Assembly: GCA_022393335.1 (NCBI GenBank) | Contig: JAJEKB010000524.1 | Span: 358,966 to 422,965, forward strand | Length of the DNA stretch: 64,000 nt | Origin: Macrotrachela quadricornifera | Lineage: Eukaryota > Rotifera > Eurotatoria > Philodinida > Philodinidae | Direction of reading: 5' to 3' | Shown here: positions 36,155 through 53,655 of the stretch, piece by piece | How the letters are laid out: each line of letters starts with the position of its first letter | Numbering within the stretch: the first letter of the stretch is position 1 | The notes under the pieces: generated by a model | Told to the model about the DNA's origin: nothing | Database searches by the model: none | What the model saw: the letters and a program-made list of their open reading frames with translations, nothing else | Program-made: the position numbers and the translations under genes

Positions 36155-36569
36155 ATAAATTCAAACAAATTAAATCATCTATTCTCACTGTTAATGTTAT
36201 TTTTCTTGTTATATTGAATGGTTCTCTCATCTTTCTATTTTTTTTTTCTTATGACAAGCTTTGTATAATTTTTTGTGAACAGTCATCAAATTCATATTTA
36301 TAAAAAAAAAAAAGAAATTCAGTCAATTATCACCAATCTTTTTTTTTTCTATTGTTGAAATTATTCTTATAATTCAACAAAAATATATAAAAGATTTATA
36401 AAGAGTAATTTAAGTAGAATAAGTTAAATGTATATGTCTTTTTTTTTTCTCTTTAAAATGGGTATATGATAGACAATCACTTTTTTTTTTTCAATATGTC
36501 ACATTTTAATTGATAAAATATTCTTATATTTCACTTTTAGATGAAAATATTTACATATTTTTATCTATT
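36155..36569. other. Intergenic DNA RING2-PLAT
   Basis: Poly(T)/poly(A)-rich spacer; holds a short upstream frame at 36541-36573 whose TGA overlaps the PLAT start codon. Confidence 0.5.
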
Positions 36570-39500
36570 ATGATACTAATTATTATATTAATTCTTTTTC
36601 ATATTCCCTATTGCCTTACAGAAGGTAATTGTTATTAGTTTTTTTTTAATTATATACATAAATTTTTTTCATATTCAAAGAATGGTATATTGATATATAT
36701 ACGGGGAATGAACGTTTTGCTGGAACAGATGCAAATGTTTATATTCGTTTATTTAATTCACAGGGTAGAAATACGAACGAATATAAATTAACACATTATA
36801 ATTGGATACCAGGAAATCGTGATTTTCCAGTACGAAATTTATTTGAAATGGGTGCACGAGAACGATTTCATATTCAAACAACAGATATAGGATCAGTTGC
36901 AAAGATTCAAGTAAGATTTTTATTTTAGGTAATATCAAATCAATATTAACAATTAATCTAAATACGATTAAAATTGTTTGATACATTTGATAAAGAAAAG
37001 AAATAAATAAGAGTGGAAGACTAGAATATATATATGTATGAGAAAATTGTAAAATTTCAATAAGTCAATTTCTCTTTGATCAATCTTACAATTTTTTTCC
37101 AGTGATGTTCTTCTTAGAAGTTCTCACTATCACATTAAAAAAAAACTCATAAACTGATCTTGAACCAATTTTCAAATATTGGATATGATATTGATTAGTG
37201 TTTTCAGCGTGTTTTTTCTGAATATAATCAATTTACTGCCATTTGAGACCAAAAAAATGATTTTGAGATTACATAATCCGACTAAAATTAATCGAGCTGG
37301 TGTTGAATGAATGTTAGTCAATCGGAGGTTAGAATCATCAACGATCATAAAATATTTATACTAACTCTTATTAACAAAAGTATGAAAAAAAAATTTGAAA
37401 ATTCGATTGTCATACTTTTAGTTTCTCTGACGTATGTCTCTCTTGGACTATGATAGATTGAGATGAAATTTTGATCGTTTTATCTACTTAACCTGGTCAA
37501 CGATTATTCAAAATAACACGATAAAATACCTATAGTTCATGAGAAAGAGAAAAAATAGTGTGAATATATATATTATACAAGATTATTATATGCATAGCTA
37601 CTTCACAACTAAAGTTAAAATGCATCCATTATAGATGTCCCTTGATTTCTTATTTAAAGAATTATTCAGAGTGATGCGAAATATTTCTAGATTGTTTCCC
37701 ACAGATTAATAAATACACAGAAACGATCACTAATTATATACATTCTAGAAGTGACTACAGATTTGCAAATTTTATCGCTGTATAAATGCAAAAAAGAAAT
37801 ATACTTTAAGGTAAATCGTGCTGCTTTAACTGCTAATTCTAGGTCAAACATAATTTCTCATTATAAAGACAAGGCTCAACACTAACAACTAAAATATCAT
37901 TGAAAATTTTGACTGAAACATGTATTAATAAAGTCATATGATCTCGAATTTAAACCATATTTTTATAAAAAAGCTCAGATTGCAACAATTTGGTAGTAGT
38001 AGCCGAGAAAATTTATTCATATCCTTCTCTCATATAATATTACATAGTACACCAATTACCGATTTCATAATCGAAAATTTTTTTTCGTAATGTTAATATG
38101 TAGCAAATTAGAATTTTTAACTCTATATTTTGATAAATATACTATTATCTTAAACGGTTAATTTGTCATTACTTTATAAATAAAATTAATTGTAAATTTA
38201 GAGAAAATTGTCTATGACAATTAATTCCCTTAATGTATCATAATTTTCTTATATAAAATAAAAAAAAATGTCTATAGAGGCACTTATATTGATAGAATAA
38301 AATATTTAGAATATACTCATGAGACATTAGAATTGAATGAGTTTTTAATGTGTCAACTTTGCCTTTTTCTTTTAGCAAGAAGTTGTTCATGTCATATTTC
38401 AACATGAATAAAGGCAAGAAGAAAAATAATTTTTCCTTCAAATATATACATATAGAACATTGACATTAGAAAGGCGAAGGCTAAACACATTTAATAAACC
38501 TGACTAGACATATTCATCAAATGAATACTAATACATATAAAATATAATACATTCACTGTAGGATTTTTAATAATTTCGTTATTTCAATGACGATCATATC
38601 AATGTTAGTAAAAGTAAAATGTCTATAATTTTTATTGAAACACAACTGTATACTTGATAAATTATGTAACATTTCGTCCTGAACATCCTATTAAGCGGTT
38701 AAATGTTCTCTATTTTTAAGACCTGTCATATCAAGGCATTATTCTAAATATACTTGTTCTGGTAGTTTATTCAATAAAGAAAATAAATATTTAAAACTTT
38801 TGTTATTTTAAATACCTTCTTTGCAGAAATCGTGATATACATTTCAAAGACTTCTAATCAAATTTTTACACATTTTTCGGCTTTCATACTAAAGGCTTCC
38901 ATTATAAAAATAAAATTACTATTATTTTCAGAAAGATTTTATATCGCATTCTATGATTTATACTGAAATTTTTACGCATTTATCATTACATAATCAAAAC
39001 TTCATTAATAAAGAACATGATCTACTATAATTATTTATTAAAGTCAAAAAACATTTGACATTTGATGCATATATAATGTATATATATATGAAAATGTCTT
39101 TTAATACCACCTTTTTCTTTTTTTATGCCATTTAATATGCTAAGTCTAATATATATTTTAATGTAAGAAAAGTATAATTGATTGGATGAAGTATTAGGTA
39201 TCAAATAGATTTTTTCATTTGTTCTTAGACGGATATTGAATGTATTTGAATGATTGTTAAATTGACAAATGAATTGAGTATCATTAACTATTTCTATTCA
39301 ATATAAGAAAATTTTCTTTTTCATTATAATTGTTTGATTTGATATCGTTTTTTTTTTTATTTTAATAAAAATATAATTTTATTTGTTCATATATTTATAT
39401 TTGAACGGATACATTAAGATATAAACTGCTCAAACTAAAAACTGTTTCCTGTTATTTCACAAATAAACAATTTGATAAAATACTCTTATCAATCTATATA

Positions 39501-40432
39501 TATATATATATTATTTGATTTGTTAGAAAAAAAAGTAAAAAATAAAATATTAAAAAAATGAATTTCATTTTATTATTAATTCATCAAAAATATAAATGAA
39601 TTCTTTTCTTTTTCTTTTAAAGATTCGACATAATAACTTTCCAACATTTCAAGCCGATTGGTTACTTGATCAAGTTATAGTTGAACGTTATCAAGATGGT
39701 GTAAAATATATATTTAAATGTAATTGTTGGCTTAGAAGAAGTCATCCATATATAACACTTTCTGCTCTACCAGGTAATAAATTAATTTTAAATTATATTT
39801 AGATTTTTCATTAAAAAAAAAAAGGATTTATTTGTTAATAGAATTCTAAATAATATTTGAGATTAATTGAACTAATTAAGAATATATTTTTTTTCATTAT
39901 TATTTATTTTAGATCCAAATTCAATTGATAAGAACAAAAGAAATAATTCATTATCGAAAAATAGTCGAACTTTTATAATTATTCTTGTCATTTTAATTAT
40001 CTTAGTAACAAGTATTTTTTATTGTTATAATAAATATCGTCGTCGACAACGACATACCTCATCATCTTTAAATAATACAATTGAGCAAACTCAACAAGAA
40101 TCATCTCATTTCAATACATATTATTCACAATCTCCAATGCCAACATCCCCATCGTCAGAACCACAACATTGGATTAATAGAATACGTCAATGGAAAAACT
40201 TTCAACATGGTTTATCATCAAATAATCAAAGACATACAAATCAATCAACAGTTATTGCTGCTACTAGTCCAATAACATCGATAAGAACTTCAACAGATGA
40301 TCCACCTGCATACGACGGTATATCATTTATTTCTATTTCTTTAAGTTTAATTCTTTTTTTTTTATATTAATTACAGATTTATATCCAAATTCAACTGTAC
40401 CGATAAATACGTCATCAAATTCAAATGTATGA
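36570..40432 (+). CDS. PLAT-domain type I membrane protein with cytoplasmic PPxY
   Basis: Five exons: 36570-36624, 36681-36910, 39623-39773, 39913-40317, 40377-40432 (298 aa). Residues 1-17 are a signal peptide (MILIIILILFHIPYC). Residues 20-140 form a PLAT/LH2 beta-sandwich: EWYIDIYTGNERFAGTDANV is the typical Y-x-V-x-V-x-T-G..GTDA start, and IQIRHNNFPTFQADWLLDQV, spanning the long intron, is the typical L-x-I-x-H-D-N...W-x-L-D-x-V end. A single transmembrane helix (about 165-186; FIIILVILIILVTSIFYCY) is followed by a stop-transfer KYRRRQRH and a Ser/Gln-rich cytoplasmic tail with PPAY at 276-279, a WW-domain ligand. PLAT domains bind lipids or proteins, so this could be a receptor or adaptor; I know of no named protein with exactly this layout. 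Confidence 0.83.
36911..39622. other. Long intron of the PLAT gene
   Basis: 2712-nt intron with GTAAGA donor and TTTTAAAG acceptor, splitting the PLAT domain. No convincing gene on either strand and no clear repeat seen. By far the longest intron in the window. Confidence 0.75.
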
Positions 40433-43179
40433 TAAACTTGAATAATAAAAGTGTATATATGATTGAACAGCAATTTTTATATATATAGTTTTACTTTTTA
40501 TTGTATTATACATAAATTTTCTAGTCAATCATATATTTTGTTTGGAAATATAAAAATAATGAAATTATTAGAGTTTTCTATAGCATCTTGTTAATTTTTG
40601 TTAAATCAGTTCTTATTTCTTTTTATTTTCCTTTCACTTTTTTTTCTATATTTCTGTTTTTCTCTTGTGCTCCACATCATCAATACTTGCCTTTCTTACA
40701 GTGCATTTAATATTATAAATTAGAAGCTAGATTTTTTTTGCTCCTTCTGCTTCATTTTTTTCTTCCGCTTTTTCTTTCTTTTTTATTTCCTTCGGCTTTT
40801 TCTCTTTTGCAACAGTATTACAACGTCATCATAGCAGCTCCCCGCTCGGCTATTGATAAAATATACTTTGCTATGTAATAGTAGTTTTTTTTGCTATGCC
40901 ATAGAGAACAGTGCCGAACGACACAAGGAAAAAACTTGTGCGTGCATGTGTATGTGTGTGTGTGTATGCGAAGATTGGTCGTTGTTGCCGCTGAATGCAT
41001 TCTATTGTCGATGTCAGAATGCAGAATACAAGACCATAGAACGCGAATACATATAATGGCTAGATGATGATGTAAACCTGCCATGTGTATGTCTCTGTGT
41101 GTATATGCGTAGGAGACAGCTGCACTTGTGTACGAAATCGCTCGTTTGATTAGTCATATTTCTATTAAAGAATATTTTATATATATATATTTGATTCTAC
41201 GCTAATATTTCCCTATCATTATTATTGATTAAACAAACAATAACGGTAATGAAAACTATCAAGTAATATGATCGTACGTTATTTTACTTTTCTGTCGTGT
41301 TCCTTTTTTTTTCCTGCTATTTCTCACGACAAGAAACAATGATAGAATAAAATGCATAAAAAATGACGGAAAAAGAAGCCAGAAAATAAATTGTCGTCAT
41401 TGTTGAAGGCAACATACAGTTGTTTCTTTAATTATCCAAAAAATGCGATCGACAAAACAAAGAATGGCAACTACTTTGACATTCTTCGCTTCGTTCCTTA
41501 CGCTTTGACGTACCATAATGTTCTAGGATAGAATTATGGTGCCTATAGAAGATTATGCTACGGACGATATAAATTGCTCATATAAACTACATCCATTGTT
41601 CTACTATTAACATAGATTGATGTTGGTGTAAAAGGGTACAAGTATTATTATTTCTTATTGTTTATTCATATATTTCAATGAATCATCGTAAATATTCTTT
41701 TTTTTTTTCTTTACATATGCTCTGTTAGGCAATTGATTCTTTTAGCATAAATGTTTAAATTACTTCATTTTTCTATTTCAATATTCTGGAAAGAAATTAT
41801 TAAATATTGAATATTTGCATTTGTTAAGAATGTAAGAATAAAATCCGCACGTATATGTATGCAGTACTAATAATATGAGATAGACAAATTTATTATTCTG
41901 CATGTCATTGTAATTGTCATTATTATAAATTTTTTTTTTCTAAGATTTCATTTTGTTAGTGAAATAAATAGAAAATTACATTTATTTCTCGGTAGATTAT
42001 CTCTCGTTTTTTCGCCAATGTCATCGATTTAACAGCTGGGATAAGTGGAAAACAATTACTATATTGCTTACTACTCAAGACCGATAAGACAAAGAAATAA
42101 GATGAGAAGAAAACAAGGCGTTGATGATGATCGATTGTTCGATAGATGATAGATATTTATCGTTTTGTATATATATCATTGATTTAGTTTTTTCTCTCGG
42201 TTTTTTTTTTGTTACTAATCAATCACATCACTTGCTTTTTAGTTTTCTATTCATGAATGAGTGAATAAGACTTTTTTTTTCTATCGTTCTTTGTCAATTT
42301 TAACCACAAAAAGTAAGAGGATCAAAAGTCATTTAATAAAGAGAGAAGAAAAACCTCGTTCTTTCTTTCTCTTTCGTTGTTGAATATTATGAGTTGTGAT
42401 TGAGAACGAGATTCCATTTCCTCCATTTTCCGAACAGAACGATGCTTGCACGTTTATGAGTTGGAGAAATGACATATGCGTGTTGATGCGTGTATTTGCT
42501 TCTTATTTTCTCCTTTTTCTCTTCTTCTTCTTTTTTTTTGTTACCATTTATTATTGTGGTAATTCCGCTATCTGTTTCAAAGAAGGTAAAAAATTGACTA
42601 CATATATTATAGGCCACAAATGTTTACAAAGATTGAAAACTTGTTCTGGTGTCAGACATATATAGGCTATTAAAATAAAACAAAAAATAATTATTGTGCA
42701 TCTGTAACCATGATGAAGATCATAAAATAACATAAGCATGATCTATTTACGAGCAAATTCAATTGCCGATAATAGAACATATATTACATAGTATAAGAAA
42801 AAAAAAAGCAAAGCAGGTAAATAAAAACCTTAGAAGTATATCTAGGGAATAATATATACACATAGCCTTGAAGTCTACTGTCTCTTTTCTTTTTCTATTC
42901 ATTTTTTTGCTCTGTACATACACATACACCATCATTTTATTCATGCATCAGTAATCATGACGGACGTGTCATAAAAAAACATTTTCCGCTTCTCTTTCGT
43001 CGTCTTTTTTACGTTAAGACTTGATCTACAGTTTTCTTCTACTCTTGTGGTCTTCGTTTTTCTTTCTCTTTATCATGTTCCTTATATACGCGCTAATAAG
43101 AATCGAAGGCGGATTAACTCTGTAATGAGTATGAGTGTAGAAAATAACAGTGAGTCAGCTGGTTCATCGTCTTTGTCGT

Positions 43180-43208
43180 TCTTTTCTTTTCTTTTCTTTT
43201 CTTTTCTA
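43180..43208. repeat. (CTTTT)n microsatellite
   Basis: Five to six consecutive CTTTT units inside a pyrimidine-rich tract about 1 kb upstream of the ATPase start codon. Confidence 0.8.
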
Positions 43209-43327
43209 TTTTCCTTCTCTTTCTTTTCTCTTTCTCTTATTATATCATCTACTATTATTCGAGCTATGATGGTGATAGTAGTAACGTAAGTAGTAGAAGA
43301 ATATAGAAGAAACCAATCACTCGATGA

Positions 43328-43345
43328 TGCGCACACGCGTGCGCA
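43328..43345. promoter_or_regulatory. Near-palindromic NRF-1-like site
   Basis: TGCGCACACGCGTGCGCA is an almost perfect palindrome in an otherwise A+T-rich region; the minus strand reads TGCGCACGCG, close to the NRF-1 consensus YGCGCAYGCGCR. About 850 bp upstream of the ATPase start. Site call by motif only. Confidence 0.35.
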
Positions 43346-43707
43346 TTTCTGCTTGTCCAAACTCTCTGTTCGTGATAATGATCAATTCAACAGAGAAAAG
43401 AAATTAGAATTTGTATTTTTTTATATGAGAACAACATTATCTCTTTATTTTTATTATTATATAAATTTTTTCTTTTCTATTAGTTATCTTTAAATATAAA
43501 CTAGTTCAAAAAAGAAAAGTATAACAAATTACTAAGTAACATTTGTATTGTATTAGTTCTTATAGAAAACAAACAACTTTAAGATTTACACTCAATGAAC
43601 GACAGTCAAAATTTTTCTTTATTATATTCTAAAAATTTTCTTTTATGTTCTTTTTTTCTATGACAATTAACTAGGGAATTCTCTGTCAGACTCAGTCCGT
43701 TATATGG

Positions 43708-43715
43708 TGACGTCA
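43708..43715. promoter_or_regulatory. Perfect cAMP response element
   Basis: TGACGTCA, the full palindromic CRE/ATF site, about 480 bp upstream of the ATPase start codon within a G+C-richer patch. In vertebrates, Na+/K+-ATPase alpha1 promoters are known to use a CRE/ATF site; whether this one is used is inference. Confidence 0.45.
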
Positions 43716-44190
43716 TTTGTCGGTTTTCCCTCTCTCTCTCTCGTTCGACAGCTTGCGGCAGCAATAGCTAGATAATATTTCTTCTCCGGTCTTTTTTTCT
43801 CTCTCTCTCTCTCTTTCTCGTTTTTTTCCTTCTTTTTTCTCCCTCTGTGTGTGTTATTATTTATGTATATTCGTGTGCGTGCGACCGATCGCACCAACAC
43901 TACTACACCCCATCATCCAGAGTCAATGACGAACGAGAAGGAAAAAACGCTATTTTGTTTTTTAAATATATATATATATATAGTTATACATATAACTGAT
44001 TAATATCATTTTAAAAAGGTTAACACATGATTTCATTTACTTTATTCTTTTTTTTTAAGATATTTGTCTATTTTATCTTATCAAATACTATTTTATAAGA
44101 CAAATATTCCTAGATCTCGATCGTTAGTTAGCATCGAGTGATAGCCTTGTTAACATTACAAATATAGATTCAATTGTGTCTCAATGAACT

Positions 44191-48624
<4,434 letters not shown>

Positions 48625-51600
48625 TCTATATATGTGTGTGTGGAGATTTATTAATTTTAGATCAATTCTCAAAACATTTTTCGGCTGTGTTTTTGTTTTC
48701 TTTTTATTTGTATGTATGAGTGTGTGTATTAAACAGTTCGTGCATATTCCATTAAAAAAAAAAAGTGTGTATTTAAATGCACGCACTTTTGCTGCTTTAT
48801 AGTCATTAGCAAAAAAAATGTCTGTATCTTGTGAGTACTGTCTTTGTTGTTCGTTTTTCTATTTTTTTTTTCTCTCTTTTAAATAGTTTATTTTGCACAC
48901 ACACTCTAGCTATCCTATATGAACATATGTGGCGTTAGCATTAATAAAAGACAAATTTCTCTTTGTGCATTGAATGGAAGTTTCTTTAAAAAAATTTTCC
49001 TTTTTTTTCTTAATTGTAATTGTTTGACTTGGAAATTTTTTTTTCATCTCTTTGGCGCACTGCAATACGCCACCTATGTACGATCCATATCTTACACTCA
49101 GATATGCGTCCAGCAGCCGCGCGCTATCAGGTGTCCATTTGTGCAGTGTCTTCTTTTTTTTTTCTGTTCTATATTTGTCTATCTTTCTAATTGTCTCATT
49201 TTCTTTTTCTTTTTACAACAACTTATGTGCATGTCCTTCGTTAAATGACTTGGACAAATTCCTTTATTTCTTTTTCTTTTAATTTTCCTCTTTACAGTTT
49301 AATTTGTTCTTATTTTCTTCTTTTTTTTTCTCCGTTTATTTTCACATCAAATCAAAATATTAAAATACTCAGACCTAGACGAACTTACGGGTCGAGATAA
49401 AATGAGCCATTATAATAAGAAACAAAGCAAGAAAAGATTTATCTTATTTATCAACTTTAACATTAAAAAAAAATCATAATTTTAATCAATTATATAAGAC
49501 TAAAAATGTCAATATGATTTTATGTCAAAGAGAGATATTTTGCACATTTATTCTTTTCTCAGTGCAAAGGTAAGTATATATTAAATCATACTATGCATTA
49601 CTTTGTTTTTTGTTTACCTGTTTTATCTTATCAATGTGTGATTAATAATAACATTGAATTTATGCTTGTGATTAGTTGTCGATAGAAAAGAAAAATAGAT
49701 TAGCACTAGTTACAGTAATGCTTACTATTGTATACACATATAAGACTGGATTTTATGGATGTTTCATTATAGTATGACTGATTATAATTCATCTGTTAAT
49801 AAGTAATATCTAGGTAAATACTTCATCCTCTCTCTTAATGATCAATAGCGTATAAATCGTATAAAAAAAAATTCTATTAATTATGTCAAATGTAATTGAA
49901 AAACGAAACTTCATATTTTTTTTCTTTAATATAAGTATTCAATAGATCGAATAGCACTTTAATAGTCCACTTTTATTCATGAATAAAAAATTATTCTTTT
50001 GAAAATATCATCATTTATTTGAAAATTTCGCAGATAAAAAAAAAATAACTCATTTCATATGTCGCAGTTGGTTATCGAGCAATAGTAAAGTAATTCTATT
50101 TACCCAATACATAAACTATTGAAGTTTATATTTGCTCGAATGCATATTCAAGTACAGTCAATATAACGAAAAATTAGTGAGAATAGAATGAAATAGAAGA
50201 GCTTTATATTTACATTGATCTTTATATCATTGCGCGGTAATAATATTTCTTAATTGCTGGTTCATCAAGTATTAATATTATTAATAAAAATAAATCAGGC
50301 ATAATAAGACAATGCATTGCGCGCGGTCTTAGCGAAGAAAAAAATATATTGCTATTGATAAAGCGTTATGAACATAGGTAATATGTATAATTTCAATAGT
50401 TTTTCTAAGATTATTTCTTCATTTTAATCACTTATACAAATCATTTTTCTTTATCGGATGACGATTTGTGAAAAATAACAAATTTAAACATGAATAATGA
50501 TATTTATGTGTTTCATTAAAAATAAAATTAAAAAAAAGTATCATATAATATAGCCTGTGTTTGACCGTCATGTTTACCCTCTATTTATTTACAAATGATA
50601 ACCACGACAATTTCACTGTCTCAGCAATAATCTAATTGATAATGTGCACAGACTCGATTGATTATAAACTAACATTTCAGATTTTTATCATGAATACAAA
50701 ACAAAAGGACCGTCTACAAACATCTTGAATAATTTGAATATAAATGAATGAATTTTGACAAGTTTTGCATTGTTAATCAATCATCACTAACACAATCTAG
50801 AAAACAAACAAGTTATTTTCTGTAAGAATTTCGACGGAATCAACAGCATACACTCTTTCAAATCTGCTGTCATTTTTCATTCTTATCAATCTTTTCATAG
50901 TATTCTAACAGTTTTTTTCATTGACAGAAAAATTACAAAAAAAACTGGTTATCAGACCATGAAGCAATAATATCGAAGTCAACAAAGGAAGTATTGAGAT
51001 GAAATGACATTCCACTCTAGTGTGGAATTTCATTTATGACTAATCTAATAAATATCTAAAAGAGCAATTGATTGTTTTGATATATTAGACATTTTTCTGT
51101 TATGAAAAGCGTTGAAGTAAAATATAATTTCTTTTGAACTTTAATATGTTCAATTTTCTTTTAATATAAACTTGAAATAATTAATTCGAGAAAAACCATT
51201 ATAATTGTCACTAACAACACTAAACGGTCGATTGAGATTTCTTATCAGTTAGTTTAATGTTATTTCAAAATTTCTACATATTTTTTGTTTAATATTAAGG
51301 TGAAAAGGTATTTTTTTTATTGATGAATGAAATATTTTTAATTAATAATGAAATTCATCTTCGTGAAAATACATACTAAACTATTTAATTAAATTTGTTA
51401 AATTATAATTAATATTATATTGACTAACTTCGATGTCAAATCATATTATCAAAGATAAAAAAAAAAAGTGAAAGAATTATTTAGTATTGCAATTAGTTAT
51501 TCGTTTATCTCTTCTTCCCACTGTTGACAGTTTATGTCTCGTATCTTAATTCGAGATAACAAAGCAATTGCAATACAACGAGCAAATGAATGAGATAGTT

Positions 51601-53655
51601 CGGTTGATAATGTCCATATCTGTCGTTGAGTTGACTGCTGTACATTATCAATACAGAATTTGTAGCTCTGTGAATGTTTTCAATTACTGATAGATAATGA
51701 AACAGACAAAAGAATGCCGAAAGTATGCACTGAAAAGTATTGCAGGAAAAGAAAAGAGTGCTTTCACGAGTATTATGATTTTCAAGGATATGATATGAAT
51801 TATTAATCTGTTGTGTTACTTATTATATAATGGGATTAGTAACCAATGACTCATGTCGATCTATCAACTGATCCGATTCAGAGTGATAATTCAAATAGAT
51901 GCTAATATTGGTAAGGAAAAACTACATCGGTGGTAACTCTAATTTATGCAATATGAGTGTATTTTATGGAACAATTGTAAAATAAACAATAATATAATGT
52001 ACGTATTATAATCCTTCTTCGTTCTAGTGGAACAATAATTAACAAATGTTATTATCAATTGTCTTAGTTAAAGAAAATAATTGACACTAATCTATGAGAA
52101 AATGCCAATTTTTTTCTAAAAAAAGTCATCAAATGCTTTCCTATACTGAAAGAAAAATGTCTTGACAAAGTTCTGCTCTTTTGCAAAATAACATCTGGTT
52201 ACTCAAATACAAATTTGATTATCCTGAATGGTATTGATGATATGATACGAGAACACCTAAAGAAGTAAACAATATTAACTAAAATAAAATAAATATTTTT
52301 TTGAATAATTTTCAATCAGTAGATGTGATTATTTTTAAACCGACTCGGACATTGTATTCTTATCATTTTTGTTAATTAAACTTTTCTTCAAAACTTCAAT
52401 TGGAAGTTGTTTTATCTATGATATTATTTTAGAAGCACAAATAGTATCGATTTAATCAGTCGTACTTTTTATCATAAAAAAAAACTAGATTGTAATGCGT
52501 TTTCTTAAGCCATATGCTGAAATACCTTTTCTCGTTACTATCAACAGATTATCACTCATAATTATAGTCATTCAGTAGTATGCTATATTTTGCATTACAT
52601 CTAATAGTATTCAGGTTAATCCGATTTCTTTCGAGCAATTTTTAAATGTAGTTTATATAATGCATTCCTCTTCATTATTAAATGGAAGGCTTTTTTTTTC
52701 AAAAAAAAATATTTTGTCTTATGTTATAAAAGAAACTGAGTACAATGGCTAAACAAATTAACAGCGACATTTTTTCTGGTCAATATATCGATTTTATTTG
52801 TGTACTTTTGAATATATAAATTGTACTGCAAATTCGTATAATATCGTTTACAAAATACAATCATAAGTTAATTTTTGAATGTTATAATTAGATAGATATC
52901 TAGTGAGAAAGATTACTCATTTTTTTGAATGAAACACAAATAGTCTGTTTAAACACTTTATTAATTTTACTCATCTCTTCCATTTGATAATATATAACTT
53001 TCTCAAAATGTATTATTAATTTGAATATAACTATTTTAAATTCATAATTTTTTATATACATTTTTTTGTTAGTCAAAGACGTCTGTTATATTTAAAAACA
53101 ATGTAACATTGCTATTATTAAATTTTAAAAGTATGAAAAACATGAATGAAAGCAATGCAATATTTTTGATAAACAAAATATTGATGATAACTATCCAAGT
53201 ATGAGTATATATATATATTTATAGTATAAAGTTATATTTGTTCTTATCATAAAAATCTGTTTTTTTTTCGTTGCATTTATGTCTATCATTAACTTCAAAA
53301 GTGCTACTGAAATATAACACGTCTATGACTAATAATCATGAAATAGTTTATTTTCTTTCTTCTTTTTTTATTTTACAAAGTCATACTAAGACATTTTATA
53401 TCATATATTTTTATTAGTTGCACTTTGAAACAAACTAATTGAGTACATACGTGATGAAAGAAAAGATATATGAGAGAAAAACAAAACATAGATACAATAG
53501 TCGATGATCCATCGCAACTATCATGCACAGAGAGTGTTGTTAGAATAAGAATGAAAGTAGGCAAAGTACACAACATAGTAAAAATATTGTAACAGATAAA
53601 CACGTACGTTCTCATTTATATAGATATTTTAGTTGTCAGCCTTTATTCATCTAAT
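48625..53655. other. Gene-poor stretch after the ATPase gene
   Basis: The first several hundred bases are T-rich and probably include the ATPase 3' UTR (AATAAA near 48939). The rest is A+T-rich with no assignable gene on either strand. A small perfect-looking hairpin is seen near 51000-51040 (ACATTCCAC...GTGGAATTT), and CATTGCGCG occurs twice (about 50230 and 50313). Confidence 0.5.

Larger units (their letters stand above)
40433..44190 (+). other. Presumed regulatory and 5' UTR region of the ATPase gene
   Basis: 3.8 kb without an assignable coding frame. Composition changes: several patches (about 40800-41110, 43000-43400, 43680-43930) are richer in G+C than the surroundings, with long pyrimidine tracts (40740-40810, 43720-43850), a TG run at about 40947-40963 and CTTTT repeats at 43180-43208. 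Two sites resemble regulatory elements and are listed separately. Untranslated first exons of the ATPase gene may lie here but cannot be placed. Confidence 0.5.

Noticed and set aside
40853..41084. Cys-rich frame over the TG repeat
   Set aside because: The Cys run (CMCMCVCVC) is simply a translated TG microsatellite.
43082..43360. Lys/Glu-rich frame on the minus strand
   Set aside because: Translation of the CTTTT microsatellite and pyrimidine tract.
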